Source of the DNA: Malachius bipustulatus
Taxonomy: Eukaryota; Arthropoda; Insecta; Coleoptera; Melyridae
Direction of reading: 5' to 3'
Assembly (NCBI GenBank): GCA_910589415.1
Contig: OU342630.1
Coordinates: 48,950,012-49,014,011 of the forward strand
Length of the DNA: 64,000 bases
Positions within the stretch are counted from its first letter, which is position 1. Every line of letters starts with the position of its first letter. The position numbers and the translations under genes were made by a program. Under the pieces are notes generated by a model. It ran no database searches and was not told the DNA's origin. It was given only the letters and a program-made list of their open reading frames with translations. Below are positions 11,157-22,303 of this stretch, in pieces.

Positions 11157-12445
11157 CAGCATGTTTTGTTTTGGACAAAAAAAATACCCAAGTCAAGTTA
11201 GCCAAGCTTTGGCCAACCACACTCTCGGCCAGGGAGAGGGAATGATTTTCAGCTTTTTTTTTCGTTATTTACAGTTTTAATCAAAAATATTTGATTTGCT
11301 ATAAAATCATCGTAATCTAAAAAAAATCGTAATTGAAACGCCACAGCCAGCCACGCTTTCTTTCACTTTCTAAAAATCATTTTTGCTGAAATTTTCATGA
11401 AAAAAAATTCTACGCTTTCAGCTATGAACTTGGAAAATTGGAGAAAATAACTTTTGCTGAAATTCGGCTCGAAAAAGTCCGAAATTTTATAATAATGCCG
11501 GCCATGCTTTCGGTCACGAACTATCGAACTGAAAAAATTCTTTTGCTGTAATTTTCTCAAAAAAAAAATAAAAAAAATCATGGTAATGCCCACACGTGTT
11601 TTTGGCCACGGACTGAATAAACTGAAAATATAATTTTTGCTGAAATTTGGCTCCAAAAATTAATCATAATGACCAGCCACAGACTTAATAATCTAAAAAA
11701 ATTATTTAAGCTGAAATTTGGTTGAAAAAATTACGACATTCTACAATAACGGTCAGCCACGCTTTCGGCCACGAACTTGAGAATCCGAATTTTTTTTTGA
11801 CAGAAATCTTGTTGAAAGAATCCCAACATATTGGCCCTTCGGCCACGACTTAATGAACTAAAAAATGTAATTTTTGCTGTAATATTGCTTAAAAAAGTCC
11901 AAAAATCCGTAACATTGGCCAACCACGCTTTCGGCCACTACCTACTTAATAAACTGAAAAAAAAATCTGGCAGAAATCTTGCCGAAAAAAGCCCGAAATT
12001 ATAAACAGAATTGCAAACCCCGCTTTCGGCCACTACTTCATACACTGAAAAATGTAATTTTTGCTGTAATTTTGCTCAAAAAAGGCCGAAAATTCATCAC
12101 AATGAACAGTCACGTCTTCGGTCCCGGACCTAAGAAACTCAAAAAAAAATTCTGACAGAAATTTTGCTGAAAGAAGCCCGAAATTTTAAAATAATGGCCA
12201 GCCACACTTTCGGTCACGGACTTTACAAACTGAAAAAACAAAGTTTTTTACTGAAAATATGCTGAAAAAAGTCCGAAATGTTATAATAATATTTATAACT
12301 ACAAAAAATTCCATTCAAGCCATCAATAACGAAAAATTTTTTGCTGGACATTAATCGAAGTTTCTCTCCCTGGCCGAAAGCGTGGCTGGCCGAAGCGTGG
12401 CTAACTAGACTTGGGTCAAAAAAAATTACTCATTTTTCCTATTTA
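11157..12445. repeat. inverted-repeat-bounded array of ~80-95-bp tandem units
   Basis: Roughly ten diverged copies of a unit containing CCACGCTTTCGGCCAC, followed by a TTTTTGCTGAAATTT-like core, recur at about 11415, 11500, 11597, 11675, 11755, 11838, 11920, 12013, 12106 and 12200. The array is enclosed by about 65-bp inverted copies: the left at 11172-11243 contains TACCCAAGTCAAGTTAGCC and CGGCCAGGGAGAG, and the right at 12362-12440 is the mirror, with GGCTAACTAGACTTGGGT. This looks like a non-autonomous DNA transposon with internal minisatellite expansion. Open frames inside it at 11363-11922 (minus) are repeat translations. Confidence 0.65.
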
Positions 12446-12479
12446 ATGATTTTTTTTCACTGCCATATAAAAAAGATTT

Positions 12480-13690
12480 AATCAGCCCTCAAAAAGTAGA
12501 AATTATTAATCACAAGATGTGTTCAAAAGCTGGGTTTTGTATCTTGAACGGTCCCTGAGATATCGTCAAATAACTAAAGAATAATTTTTTAACACCCTGT
12601 ATCTCGAGGACGGTGCATGTTAATGAGAAGTTTATTTCTTAGAACGAGGCAAGGAATTACACCTTTAATTTTCCGTCATATGTTCTGAACACCGTGTATA
12701 ATGAAGTCAGTGTCCTGGTGAGGATAATTTCAACCTTTACAAAATGTAATTTTCTCTTATAGTTGATTTATCGATCCCTATCGATGTAATTCTGGTATAA
12801 ACATACTATAATTGTTATTTTTAACGTCTAATAGAACGTCTAGTAAAACTATCAATTATTATTACCTTGTAATAAAGTAAAAATCAGAAAATAATTTACC
12901 TATCTAGACAGAGCAGCTGTTTAGATGGAACCAATAAGGCTCTGTTGCAAGTACGGTTTTACATATCCGCTCTCAAAATTTTAGGTGTCAAATCTGACAA
13001 CATTGCACATCTTTTGACAAAAAAATAATTTTTTAGCCGAATAATTTTACCATATGGCCGCCATCTTGATTTTTTGTTATGAAATTTCAAATGATTTAAT
13101 TTATAGCTTATTGCCCGTATTCACAAACGATAATTTCCTAAATAATTACGTAATTATTTAAATGAGTGAGATGGAGATATGCAGTTTTTTTGCAATAGAA
13201 TGAGATGGGGATAATTGATTACGTAATTATTTAGGAAATTATCGTTTGTGAATACGGGCGTCTAGGTCTTAATGAAATTCGCTGCAACACATTGCAAATT
13301 TAATGAGTAGTACTTTTTAATTTCTGATGTAAAGAACAAAAAACCATCAATCTTAGTGTATATTATTAGGGGAAAAATGAAGAAACCTTAAAATCTCCGC
13401 TACTGCGATATTATGGAAAGGAAGTAAAGTTGCGTTCAAAAAGTAAATAATGTCAATGATAACTGATAAGATGTGCAAAAAAGTTCAATTTTATATCTCA
13501 AACTCAAATTCTCAATTATTGTCTCAAATTCCTTATTATAGATATCGTCAAAAAACTGAAATATTTTTTGACACCCTGTATCTCGAAAATGGTGCGTTTG
13601 CGGACCCATGTTAGAGAGAACTTTTTTTCTCAGAACGCGCTAAAGATTGACATTTTCCGACACATGTTTTGAAACAGTATAACTTATTGG
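12480..13690. repeat. diverged direct repeat pair
   Basis: About 240 bp at 12485-12722 recurs in the same orientation at about 13435-13680. Both copies carry AAAAAGTA, an AAGATGTG word, GATATCGTCAAA, the anchor ACACCCTGTATCTCGA and CATATGTT/CACATGTT in the same order. Divergence is high. The 147-bp MITE at 13113-13259 lies between them. Confidence 0.5.
13113..13259. mobile_element. 147-bp palindromic MITE, copy 1
   Basis: The ends GCCCGTATTCACAAACGAT and ATCGTTTGTGAATACGGGC are exact inverted copies. A second copy of the same length lies at 62494-62640 in the opposite orientation, so the asymmetric centre (GAGTGAGATGGAGATATG then GAATGAGATGGGGATAA here) is reverse-complemented there. Non-coding. 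Confidence 0.8.
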
Positions 13691-14962
13691 GATTTGCTAT
13701 TTTAGGAAATGAAGATTTCGGGGTTTGATATGTGGAATGAAGCCAGATTTATTTTTTTTATTAGTTACTGTATAGTTTTTTAAACGTAACACCCTGTAGT
13801 TACATTTTCTCATTATTGTAATCTACCTATCTACCATTCAATACGAGTTTAGCAATCAAATGTAACAAATGTAATGCACCAAATGTACAGGGTGTTACAT
13901 TTTTAATAAATCACCAGAAAAACGGGAAATTTTGCAAAATTGCACGTATCAAACCTGAAATCCTCCTATCCTCAAACAGCTAGTCCCAAGTTTTTTTTGG
14001 TATTTCTGATCAGTTGTTTGACAGAAAAATTAGGCGTTTCCAATCTTTTTTCTGATTTCGTGTTGATCTTCCATCATGCATTTTTTGCTGTTCTTCTAAG
14101 TAACTACATTCTTATACATTATAAATGGAGGCAAATGAAAAAACTTAAACTCATAAACGTCTTAAAAAGTTATAAAGATTATTTCAAGTTATTTCTTACA
14201 ATTTATTAATACCAATGACTTTTGGTATTGGATTTATTAAATAATACTTAATAAATAAAGATTTTCTCCCGGTGAGACATTGAACAATCAGCGCTTAAAG
14301 GCACTTAACCAAAAAGAAAAAGTACTTTGCGACTCTCGCGCTAAATCTCAGAGGAATAACCTGAATGTGAGGCGAGTATCTTTCAAATACTCCACGTTTT
14401 GTTAAATATCGCTCACAAGTGTAAAGATCTGAAAACGTTTTTCATTCTGGAGTTTTCATTAGGGAACTTAAATAACCTGTTTTTGCAATAAAAGAAATCT
14501 GTCAAGATCATCCTTAGTCTAGCTCAATTTGCAACTAAGAGAGATTGATTATGTTCTATTTTTGCTCACTAATTACATAACTTAGTCCATTAACTGTCTA
14601 GTATGTCTAGTGAAGCAAATAGTAAAAGCTGCTGCCAAAATTGCTTGAATTCCTTATTAATTTTAATCGGGAACTTATACAAAGGGAAACGGTAATACCT
14701 ACCCACTGAGCACGTGAAATAATTAGAACACCGATAATTTGATAAAAAAATTAATTCAAGAAATTACGATTTGGAATCGATTAACCAACTAAACATTAGC
14801 CTTAGATACTAATAAAAGAACAAATTCATACACTCTTAAAATATACACAAAAAAAATTAGTTTCAATGTTCCGCAAGTGTTGAATTCGTAGACTCTTCAA
14901 TAATTTCTTGGACATTAAAGATGGAACATCTCTCCTATATTAGGTATCGACGTTCTCATTTT
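13691..14962. other. non-coding stretch
   Basis: AT-rich. Facing terminus-like words (AACACCCTGTAGTTACATTT at 13789 and ACAGGGTGTTACATTT at 13888) may be a small foldback remnant. I see no gene; the frame at 13940-14209 is not convincing. Confidence 0.4.
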
Positions 14963-14994
14963 TATAAAAGAGGGAAGACGGTTTGGACACTGAG
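14963..14994 (+). promoter_or_regulatory. candidate RNA polymerase II core promoter (TATA plus initiator)
   Basis: TATAAAAG at 14963-14970 is followed about 26-30 bases later by CACTGAGT, which resembles an insect initiator. About 105 bases further on, a very short ATG exon with a consensus splice donor follows (15100-15115). The sequence between is less AT-rich than its surroundings. This is an inference from motif spacing only. Confidence 0.3.
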
Positions 14995-15099
14995 TGCTGA
15001 AAAGAGTCTAGTCGCTTGAAGTTATTGCTCCATCAACTAAATACAAATAGGTTGCAGTAATCTTTAAAAGCTGTAATTATAATCATTACCACCTATGCA

Positions 15100-15115
15100 A
15101 TGGCATTCTGCAAAT
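15100..15115 (+). CDS. possible 5-codon first coding exon with splice donor
   Basis: An ATG followed by codons for Ala-Phe-Cys-Lys and one extra base runs straight into GTAAGTCG, a good donor. Very short first exons of this type, behind a TATA box and a roughly 100-base leader, are common in insect genes for secreted and cuticular proteins. I could not find the second exon: no downstream acceptor in the right phase leads into a signal-peptide-like frame. The gene, if real, could be broken or have its remaining exons beyond recognition. Confidence 0.2.
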
Positions 15116-16430
15116 GTAAGTCGCTGAAGAAAACGGTTGCTAAAAATAAAATCAAATTTGTTAGGTAAGAAGACTGTCACGGAAACCTGGTTGTTAACTC
15201 TCTCCTGTTGATAATTCCTCTGAGGTTGATCTACAGTACCTATTGAAATCTGGTTTTTCTCGAAGCCGAGACCCCAAGAGTGGTCTTGATAAGAACCGTA
15301 CATTTCACAAGGAGACAACAATATAATGGATAGGCGTCACTTAGAGCCATCGTAATGAACAGTGTCTCATTCCTTGATCTGTTGCTATTGTCCGGAGGTG
15401 TAACAAGTACATTGTGTGCGGATAAAATAAGACGCAGTCATCCAGCGTTCGATTAAAATCAATAGCCTCACAACATAAGCTGAAGCCAATGAATGCATTA
15501 CCATTTACCTAAGACCTAAAACCCAGAGGTGACTCGTCTGTTTACTTCTCTGGGCTTCGGAAAGTCCTTCCGCCGGAGAGATGTCAACTTCGGCGAATCA
15601 GATCGGATCACGGAAAGCGGTTAATTGATAATAAATGAAAATGACTGCGACCATTTGGAATGAAGTGAATCAAAAAGTCCAACCTTTATCATAGATTTAG
15701 ATCAATACTTGAATCATAATATCGACCTTTTCAAGGATAATTGGCAACTCGGGGAGATCACAGGATAACTGATAATTATCCTATAGTGTGTTATTATAAA
15801 GTCGTCCTAGATAATTTCTCTGGACCGGTCTTTTAACAGCTCATCCGCCTCTGAAGCTTTATTGCTAGCCTATTGATCGAATATCTTTATGAGCCGGACT
15901 CCGGACTCTCACCTGAAATATAATGGAATCAATTCAACGTTTGATATAGTATTTCAAAGCCCGCCTCAGTGACGATATCTAGATATAGGACAGTTTAATA
16001 GACCGGTTCTTATTATGCGTTAGCCTTTACCTATGCAATATGCATGCAATGAACTCATTAGTCATACGCCAACTTATCTCAGGAGTAATTTCTAATAATC
16101 AAGGTGTTTGCAGCTAGTAGTACCTATGTGGCTTACTGTTAGTGTAGAAAAGGTGATAATATCAATACGAACACAAAAGATACGACAGTAATAACTTGGA
16201 CTCTATGAATAAAAATGAGTTACGTGTTACGTGTAGGTAACTGCAGACAAGACACCTACGGCATGAATAGACTTAACAGTTGTCTACTGATAATTGGCTG
16301 GTTTTTTACATAAGTAGCTTAAACTTGTCTTGCTTTGCTGCTGAACATTGAAACTTGTTATATCTTGGCATTATTTTTTGTATCAGGTTTACAGAGTTTG
16401 ATAAGGTGTAGGTACTTATCATTTTTTTAA
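15116..16430. other. apparently unique non-coding stretch
   Basis: Base composition is more balanced than in the repeats, and I see no element ends. No coding frame can be supported on either strand; it could be intron or intergenic DNA. Confidence 0.4.
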
Positions 16431-16507
16431 ATAAATTATAGATAACAAAAATCTGAAATCATTATTGATCCCGGGCTCTGTTGCCGTGATCCTTACCCAT
16501 TTTGAAT

Positions 16508-17150
16508 CCGGTATTACCAAACTACCACAAGAAACTGCTGAATAAATTCTTCTCGAATGGTCGAGAATACAGATACTACGAGGAGAAAATCGAAAACATC
16601 TTGACCCTTCAAACATAAAAAGTACTTTCTAGAAATCCTACGAATCGAATCCTCCGAAAGACCAATCAGTTGGTCAAAATTCATTTCCCAAGCAACACAA
16701 ACGGTGGATTATGAATATACACAAGCCAGAACACCAAGACTTTATGATTTTCCAAAGATACACAAACCTAACCTAACTAAAAATTGTCAGTGCTATTGGT
16801 TCTCCGACATGAATTTTTAATCCTTCATTTCTCGTCAGTTTTGATGTCGTCTCCCTCTTCACCATAGTGTCCATCGATGAGACCCTTCAACATATCCAGG
16901 GCATCTTTCCTAGTGATCACCTTCCTCCACCAATGCTCACCACAACCTATTTTCAGTGGAATTGCGACTTCTATGGATGGAGTTGTTGTATGGTCAGTCC
17001 CTTGAGTTCTGTTGTTGACAACTGCTACATGAATTATTTGAAGTGACAGCTACAAAAAAAAAAAACCGTCTTGTTTTTTCACCAATTGTTCAATTTCTAC
17101 ATCACATCCAACTGCATCCTGAATGGAAGACATTTTCATCTCTTTTTGTT
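16508..17150 (+). pseudogene. Penelope-like element reverse transcriptase remnant
   Basis: Translation in shifting frames gives the ordered hallmarks of a Penelope-like reverse transcriptase: ITKLPQETAE (about 16514), PRLYDFPKIHKPN (about 16730), IVSAIGSPT (about 16785), VSFDVVSLFTI (about 16838-16870, the first catalytic Asp region), then MVSPLSSVVDNCYMNYLK (about 16990-17043, the block before the YxDD box) and FLHHIQLHPE (about 17095). At least two frameshifts and several stops break it, and the YxDD box itself is lost. No GIY-YIG endonuclease remnant is visible downstream. This family uses target-primed reverse transcription. The minus-strand frame at 16419-16616 is a shadow of it. Confidence 0.75.
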
Positions 17151-18839
17151 AAATAACGACTTTGGTTTAATGTGAAAATTTAATTATTTTGAGAAGCCTG
17201 GAAAACCTTAAATAATGTGAATTCAGACATTTTTAGGCAATGAAACTTAATTTATAAAACATCTGAAAAGGAGTTCCAGCTGAACACTTTTTTATAACCG
17301 AAGACTTGTGTCTCACTCCAATATAACCCCAAATCCCCGTTTACAATTAAAAATGTACCATGCAGCATACGAGCATTCCCCACTGCATGGTAGACGATTA
17401 TCAGTGAAAGTTCGTTACTGCATTCAATCTTAATCCACAAAGACAGCCGTATACGCTATCAGCATAATTTAAATTTGAGATGAGGAACCGAACTTTAAGG
17501 CTAATTAACTTTATGAAATTCATCTCGAACGGTATCAATTACATGGTCATATATTATAAGCTCTTCCCTCGTAATAAAAACGCATCACTTTGGCCACTGG
17601 CTTTAGTAGAAGAGCTTTCGATTCTGATATAGCAGGATCTTAGAGCAGATATACCAGGAATCAGATTTTAACCCGTATTTTAATAAAATTCATCTAAGAT
17701 TCCGATAAATGTGCTACCCCAATAATTAGCTCTAAGAGCTTGATAATTAAACAATTATTATTGTTTATATCGTATGATATATTTTACCTGAAAGGGGAAT
17801 TCTCTTTTATTATCATACCAGTTCTAAGGATGTGTTTGCTCCATGAACTTGGATGGTGATGGTACTCAATTCTCAGTTCCTTATCACGTGCTGGTCAGTC
17901 GGGTCAAGGATGGATTGGTATGATCTACATGTTTATTAACTCACGTGCTAGTGCTACCCTGCATATTATGTCTTCATTTAAAACATGTACCTCAAAATTT
18001 ATGAGACCTTTCACCACAACTTTAATTAGTTTACGTAACAAACTGAAATTACATTTAGTGTAGGGGCATTGATGATTTGGAGGATAATGAATACATCCTG
18101 ATATACCTATAGCAATTTATTTTATTGCTCTACTAGGTACGGTAATAAAATATATAAAAAATCAAATTAATTTGAGCAAAGGAGGCGAATAATTAAGTAA
18201 TTTAAATTCGCATATACCTACCTAACCCAGTTGTAGAGAAGGAGTTAATAAATCGCCGATTTATGAATTTCGAATAATAAATTTCTAGAATCGACAAAAA
18301 ATTATTTTGGTCATTCAGGTCGACCCCCATAACTTTTAGTGGCCTTACATTGCATTCATATAATGCATTCACTATATAATTAATTTGTATAGTTAGAATC
18401 CTGGCGCCTATTGAAATAAGATATAATTAAACATTAATGTGATATTAGCGTTTGATTTTATTCATTAATGTAAGTATGCTGCAGATGAAACCGCAGCAAT
18501 GTCTAAGTATGTCATTAGAGTACCTACGCGCGTATAGATATCAAATTACAAGAACTAATTCTCAATTTTTACTGTATGATCTTTGGTGTGGATATCATTC
18601 TCCTACACTATCATATGAAACAATTCATTAAACTTATAGATCTTCTCTCTGTGAGGTGAATAAGCTCACCTAGAGTTTACTCTTTTTGTCATAGAAATGA
18701 CGAAATTTGGTAACAATATCGTTTTTGTATAGAGAATGCAGACATTTCGAATGAAGTGTTACAAACTTGTCCTTCCCATTTGAAAATTTTGGGGGTGGTA
18801 AGTGTTGCTCTGAGGGTTGATTATTTAATAATCAAAAAT
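17151..18839. other. non-coding stretch
   Basis: No gene, RNA or element boundary that I can support. The word TAGGTAC and its relatives recur, as elsewhere in the window. Confidence 0.4.
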
Positions 18840-18879
18840 CGACCAGTTTTCCTGAGGAATTGAGCGGTGGTATATCAAT

Positions 18880-19068
18880 GGGAGGAACACTGATCGCGAA
18901 TGATGACTCACCAACCACAATAATGGTGAGCTCAGAACAGGAAATTGGTTTGAAACTGAATAGGAGAAAATGCGCTCTGATCATCATCATTACCACCACT
19001 ACATATCATGAGTGACATCCAAATCAGAGGGAGGAAACGAAGACGAAATGAAGAGAAGAACTGGGATG
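18880..19068 (+). pseudogene. RTE-like LINE reverse transcriptase, left part of a split copy
   Basis: Frame fragments read TLIAND followed by SEQEIGLKLNRRKCA, which matches the segment just after the YADD box in RTE-like LINE reverse transcriptases. Frameshifts are present. The segment ends at the 21-bp target duplication at 19048-19068 and resumes beyond the inserted LINE at 21013. It is therefore the older host element of the insertion. Confidence 0.55.
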
Positions 19069-21012
19069 GTATTGGTATTGGTATTGGTATTTTAACTAAA
19101 TGTGAGAGATGGTTTATGTGGTCCCAAACACTGAAGCCAGCGGGCTTATTGTATTTCTCACATTTAGATTTTCCTTGATTAGAAGAGCTCCGTTCCTTTG
19201 ACAAGGTTCAGCAGTCCGCTAACCAAGGTTTTTTCCGCCAGATGGCCAGGACCGCATAGCGCGTTCTTGCGAGTGCTGGACACTCGAATATCACATGAGA
19301 AGCTGTCTCGTCTTCTTCATTGCAGAGTCTACAAACTGGTTCTTCTCTGTATATCCCCAGTTTATGTAGGTGTACTCTTAGGTGGCAGTGTCCTGTGAGA
19401 AGACCCACCACCGTTCTGATCTGCATTCTATTTAGTTGCAGTATCTGTCTGGCAAGGTTTTGAGAGGGCTCCTTGATCATCACCTTACCATGTTTGTTTC
19501 CTGTTATACGGTTCCAGTGTGCTCCATGTTGGGTTCTTACCCACTGAGCCACCGTCCCGCGTACAGTGTTCCTTGGGATGCCAAACTCTGGTTCGGGCCC
19601 AGTGTAGTTCATCCCAGCGCCTTTCTTGGCTAGTTGATTTGCAGCCTCATTACCAGGCGTCCCACGGTGACCCGGAACCCAAACTAGTGTCACCACGTTG
19701 CACCTGGCTAAGTCAATGAGGTCTTGCAGGCATTCCCAGACCAGTTTTGATCTGATTTCATAAGCTGCAAGGGCTTTCAGGCTAGCCTGACTGTCGGAGA
19801 GGATGTAGATTTCCCTACCTCGATAGTTCCTTCTGGTATTCTCTCCAACGCATAGCCTAATTGGATTTATTTCAGCCTGGAAGATGCTGGCATGAGTCCC
19901 CCAGTGGCACGTAAATATTGCATCCGGGGACCACCCCATGCACTCCAGCTCCGGTACCTGTCTCTGTTTTTGAGCCGTCTGTGTACCAGACCAGCCCTTT
20001 TTTCAGGCACAGGTGCTCCATTTGTTGCCATTCTTTCCAGTCCATTAGAACCTTGAATGGTTTTACAAATGATATCGTAGTACTCATACCATCGGATTGC
20101 ATTTCCAGGATAGGATCTGCGATGATATCAGTTATTCTGGAATGCCCGGTTTTCCCAGGTTTATCCCAGTTTTGGTTTTATTTCAGCCTGTAGGCGCCTA
20201 AACGTGCCTCGCTCTTAATATGAATGTCAAGAGGAGGTAGGTCAAGTATGGCCTCCAGTGCTGTCGTTGATGTAGTGTTCATGGCTCCCGTGATGCCTAA
20301 GCATGCAAGTCTTTGAACACTTTGAATTTTCATAATGGCTTGTTTCTGGTTGATCTTTGGCCACCAGACTAGACAGCCATATGTTAGTATGGGTCTGACC
20401 ACGGCAATATACAGCCAATGTACCATGCATGGTTTTAGTCCCCATGTTTTACTGAATGACCTTCTGCAAGCCATCAGTGCCATTTTACTTTTATTAATCG
20501 CCTTCTGTAGGTGAAGATTCCAGGTCAGTTTTGCATCCAGGGTTATTCCCAGATATTTGACCCGGTCGTTCACCTGCAGCCGTTCATTGAAGAAGATGGG
20601 TGGGGTTAATTCCTCCATCTTGCTTCTTTTGGTGAAGGGGACCAGTGCCGTTTTGACAGGATTCACGCGAAGTTTCGCCTCGAGGCACCATTCCTCCACG
20701 ATATTCAGAGCCCCTTGCATGAGCTCTGAGATGGTTTTAGTGTATTTCCCCATGACCAGTATGACTATGTCATCCGCATAGCCTTGGGTGTAATAACCTT
20801 TGTTGTTTAGCTTGTTGAGTAGGTCATCCACCACCATGTCCCACAGCAATGGAGATAGGACTCCGCCCTGTGGGCATCCTTTGGTGACGATGACCCTCAT
20901 TGTCTCGCCAAACAGAGTTGCTTGGACTCTTCTGCCTTCCAACATAGCGCTAAGCCATCTAGTTGTGGTGTCATCGACGCCATGTCTTCTAGCGGCCGAT
21001 ACCATGCAGCTG
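19069..21012 (-). mobile_element. 5'-truncated non-LTR retrotransposon with RNase H (I/LOA/R1 type)
   Basis: The 1944-bp insertion is flanked by a 21-bp target duplication. On the element strand it begins inside the reverse transcriptase and ends, after a 3' UTR at 19207-19069, in four copies of the hexamer AATACC placed directly against the target duplication. A short tandem tail instead of poly(A) and a downstream RNase H domain suit the I/LOA/R1-type LINEs rather than jockey or RTE. Truncation at the 5' end is the usual outcome of target-primed reverse transcription. Confidence 0.85.
19208..21012 (-). pseudogene. LINE ORF2 remnant: reverse transcriptase, RNase H, zinc knuckle
   Basis: Reading from 21012 downward, the reverse transcriptase shows CPQGGVLSPLLWDMV and the catalytic box GYADDIVIL (about 20755-20790), then a thumb region with VKYLGITLD. 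An in-frame TAA at 20178-20180 interrupts it. The same frame continues into RNase H with WYTDGSKTETGTGAG (about 19960). Near 19915 a shift at a G run moves the frame by one, after which the RNase H continues with ILSDSQASLKAL and WVPGHRGTPGNEAAN, then the C-terminal zinc knuckle CRLCNEEDETASHVIFEC (Cys-x2-Cys...His-x4-Cys), ending at 19208. The endonuclease and palm N-terminus are missing. One nonsense change and one frameshift suggest moderate age. Confidence 0.85.
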
Positions 21013-21545
21013 ATGAAGAGAAGAACTGGGATGACAAAGTATGCTTTGGAAAGACTTACCAAAATTTGGAAAGATCACTCAATTTCGAAAGGTATGAAGG
21101 TGAGATTGGTGAGGTCGCTGGTATTTTCTATAGCTACATACTGGTCGGATACGTGGACCATAAACGCAGCCTGTCACAGGAAGATAAAGGCCTTTGAGAT
21201 AATTTGCTAGAGAATATAATTATATAATACATAAATGTTCAGAATACCATACATCGCACACAGAATGAATATATTCATTCTAAAATTACTGAACATCCAA
21301 GCCATCAAATCACTTTTACCAACAACTTAAAGATATATCCTAAAGTTTTTCGGTCATATAAAAAGACGAGAAGGAATGTATAAGTTATGATTCAAGGCAT
21401 AAGTCGAATTCAATAGATGGCGAGGAAGGTTCCCGAATCCATTCAATGACCAAATAAAACCGTGAGCTATGGCGGACCATCTCTGCACACCCTCATTAAG
21501 TTCAATACGCTCGGAAGGGAGTTATGACAAAGAAGAGATGTGCCT
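21013..21545 (+). pseudogene. RTE-like LINE reverse transcriptase, right part of a split copy
   Basis: The reading resumes after the LINE insertion with KRRTGMTKYALERLTKIW, then LVRSLVFSIATYWSDTWTI, AFEIICWR, MFRIPYIAHRMN, FFGHIKRREG and WRGRFPNPFNDQI. These are the C-terminal blocks of RTE-like endonuclease/reverse-transcriptase proteins. Frame changes and stops occur after about 21200. Together with 18880-19068 this is one element interrupted by the minus-strand LINE. The apparent plus-strand frame 20800-21210 fuses antisense LINE sequence to this fragment and is not a gene. Confidence 0.75.
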
Positions 21546-22251
21546 TCAAAACTAGGTCCCGGGAGTTGGGTTATGGATATCATCTGTTTTTTTTTTTTGT
21601 TCTTGGACAAGTTGGTCCTGTTAGATTCTGGATTGCAGTCGTATATGTATATGGATCATTCCTTAGCTGTTCTAGACCAGTTAATATGTTCTGACAGCAG
21701 TTATGTTATTAGTATTTTATTTTCACATTTGCCTGTATTTTGAAGCCATATTGGCCAATTTTAGAGAAAACCAAAGGTACGATGTAATATAAAATTAATT
21801 ATTATTCGGCTCTGATGTGCTACTTTTTAAATGACAATATTTTCATTATTAAAGACGTTCTCCGAGGTGAAATGTCAAACCTTTCATTTCATAGACCTTT
21901 CTTAATAAATAGCGAAATTGCGTTCAAAAAGAAGATTGCTTACAATAATTACCCGATGATTTATGACCTCCCGCTCTGATTGCTTATTCAGTATTGTTTG
22001 TGTCTACCTACTTAAAATAAATCTTTCTTCTTGCAGAACCGTAACATCTTACGTCAGAGCCACACTGCGAATTCCCAGCCTTGCTCTGATTTGTCTTGTA
22101 CTTTGTCGATGCCAACGTGCAAACACGTCATTTCAAACACAGAAAACTCAAAGGGCGAAAATTTTTATGTGTAATAAAATGGTTGATTTAAGCCAACTAT
22201 TGCTTCTGATTCTACGCGATAGAATTGCAATAAAATTGAAATCAAACTTAC
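21546..22251. other. region downstream of the last host exon found
   Basis: The next minus-strand exon of the host gene should lie here or further left, entered in phase 0. One reading from about 22120 to 22015 is open to a stop but its acceptor is weak. On the plus strand a pyrimidine-rich TTTCTTCTTGCAG at 22024 resembles an acceptor but no matching exon chain is visible. I cannot choose between these. Confidence 0.35.
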
Positions 22252-22303
22252 CTTCTTGTAGTTCTTTTGAAAAGTACCAGGTGCCTTGTTGCCACCATTA
22301 TCT
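22252..22303 (-). CDS. host gene exon 4 (52 bp)
   Basis: On the minus strand TATTTTCAG precedes the exon and GTAAGTTTG follows it. Entering with two bases (AG) carried over from the large exon gives Arg-Asp-Asn-Gly-Gly and continues open for 17 codons to TYR-LYS-LYS, leaving in phase 0. The exact phase match with the donor at 22638 and the good splice signals make this a real exon despite its length. The next exon was not found. Confidence 0.75.

Larger units (their letters stand above)
19048..21033. repeat. 21-bp target-site duplication around the inserted LINE
   Basis: Identical 21-bp copies, beginning ATGAAGAGAAG and ending ACTGGGATG, lie at 19048-19068 and 21013-21033. They bracket the minus-strand LINE exactly. 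The duplicated bases are coding sequence of the older RTE-like element. Confidence 0.9.

Noticed and set aside
11157..12445. CRISPR-like array
   Set aside because: Units are diverged, without constant repeats and unique spacers, and the DNA is eukaryotic. It is a transposon minisatellite.
19198..21210. Several plus-strand open frames of 66-136 codons
   Set aside because: They are antisense to the LINE reverse transcriptase and RNase H; only the part after 21013 is true plus-strand coding remnant, from another element.
22024..22137. Plus-strand acceptor TTTCTTCTTGCAG at 22024 as the second exon of the 15100-15115 mini-exon
   Set aside because: The phase-1 join creates an immediate stop codon (T|AA).
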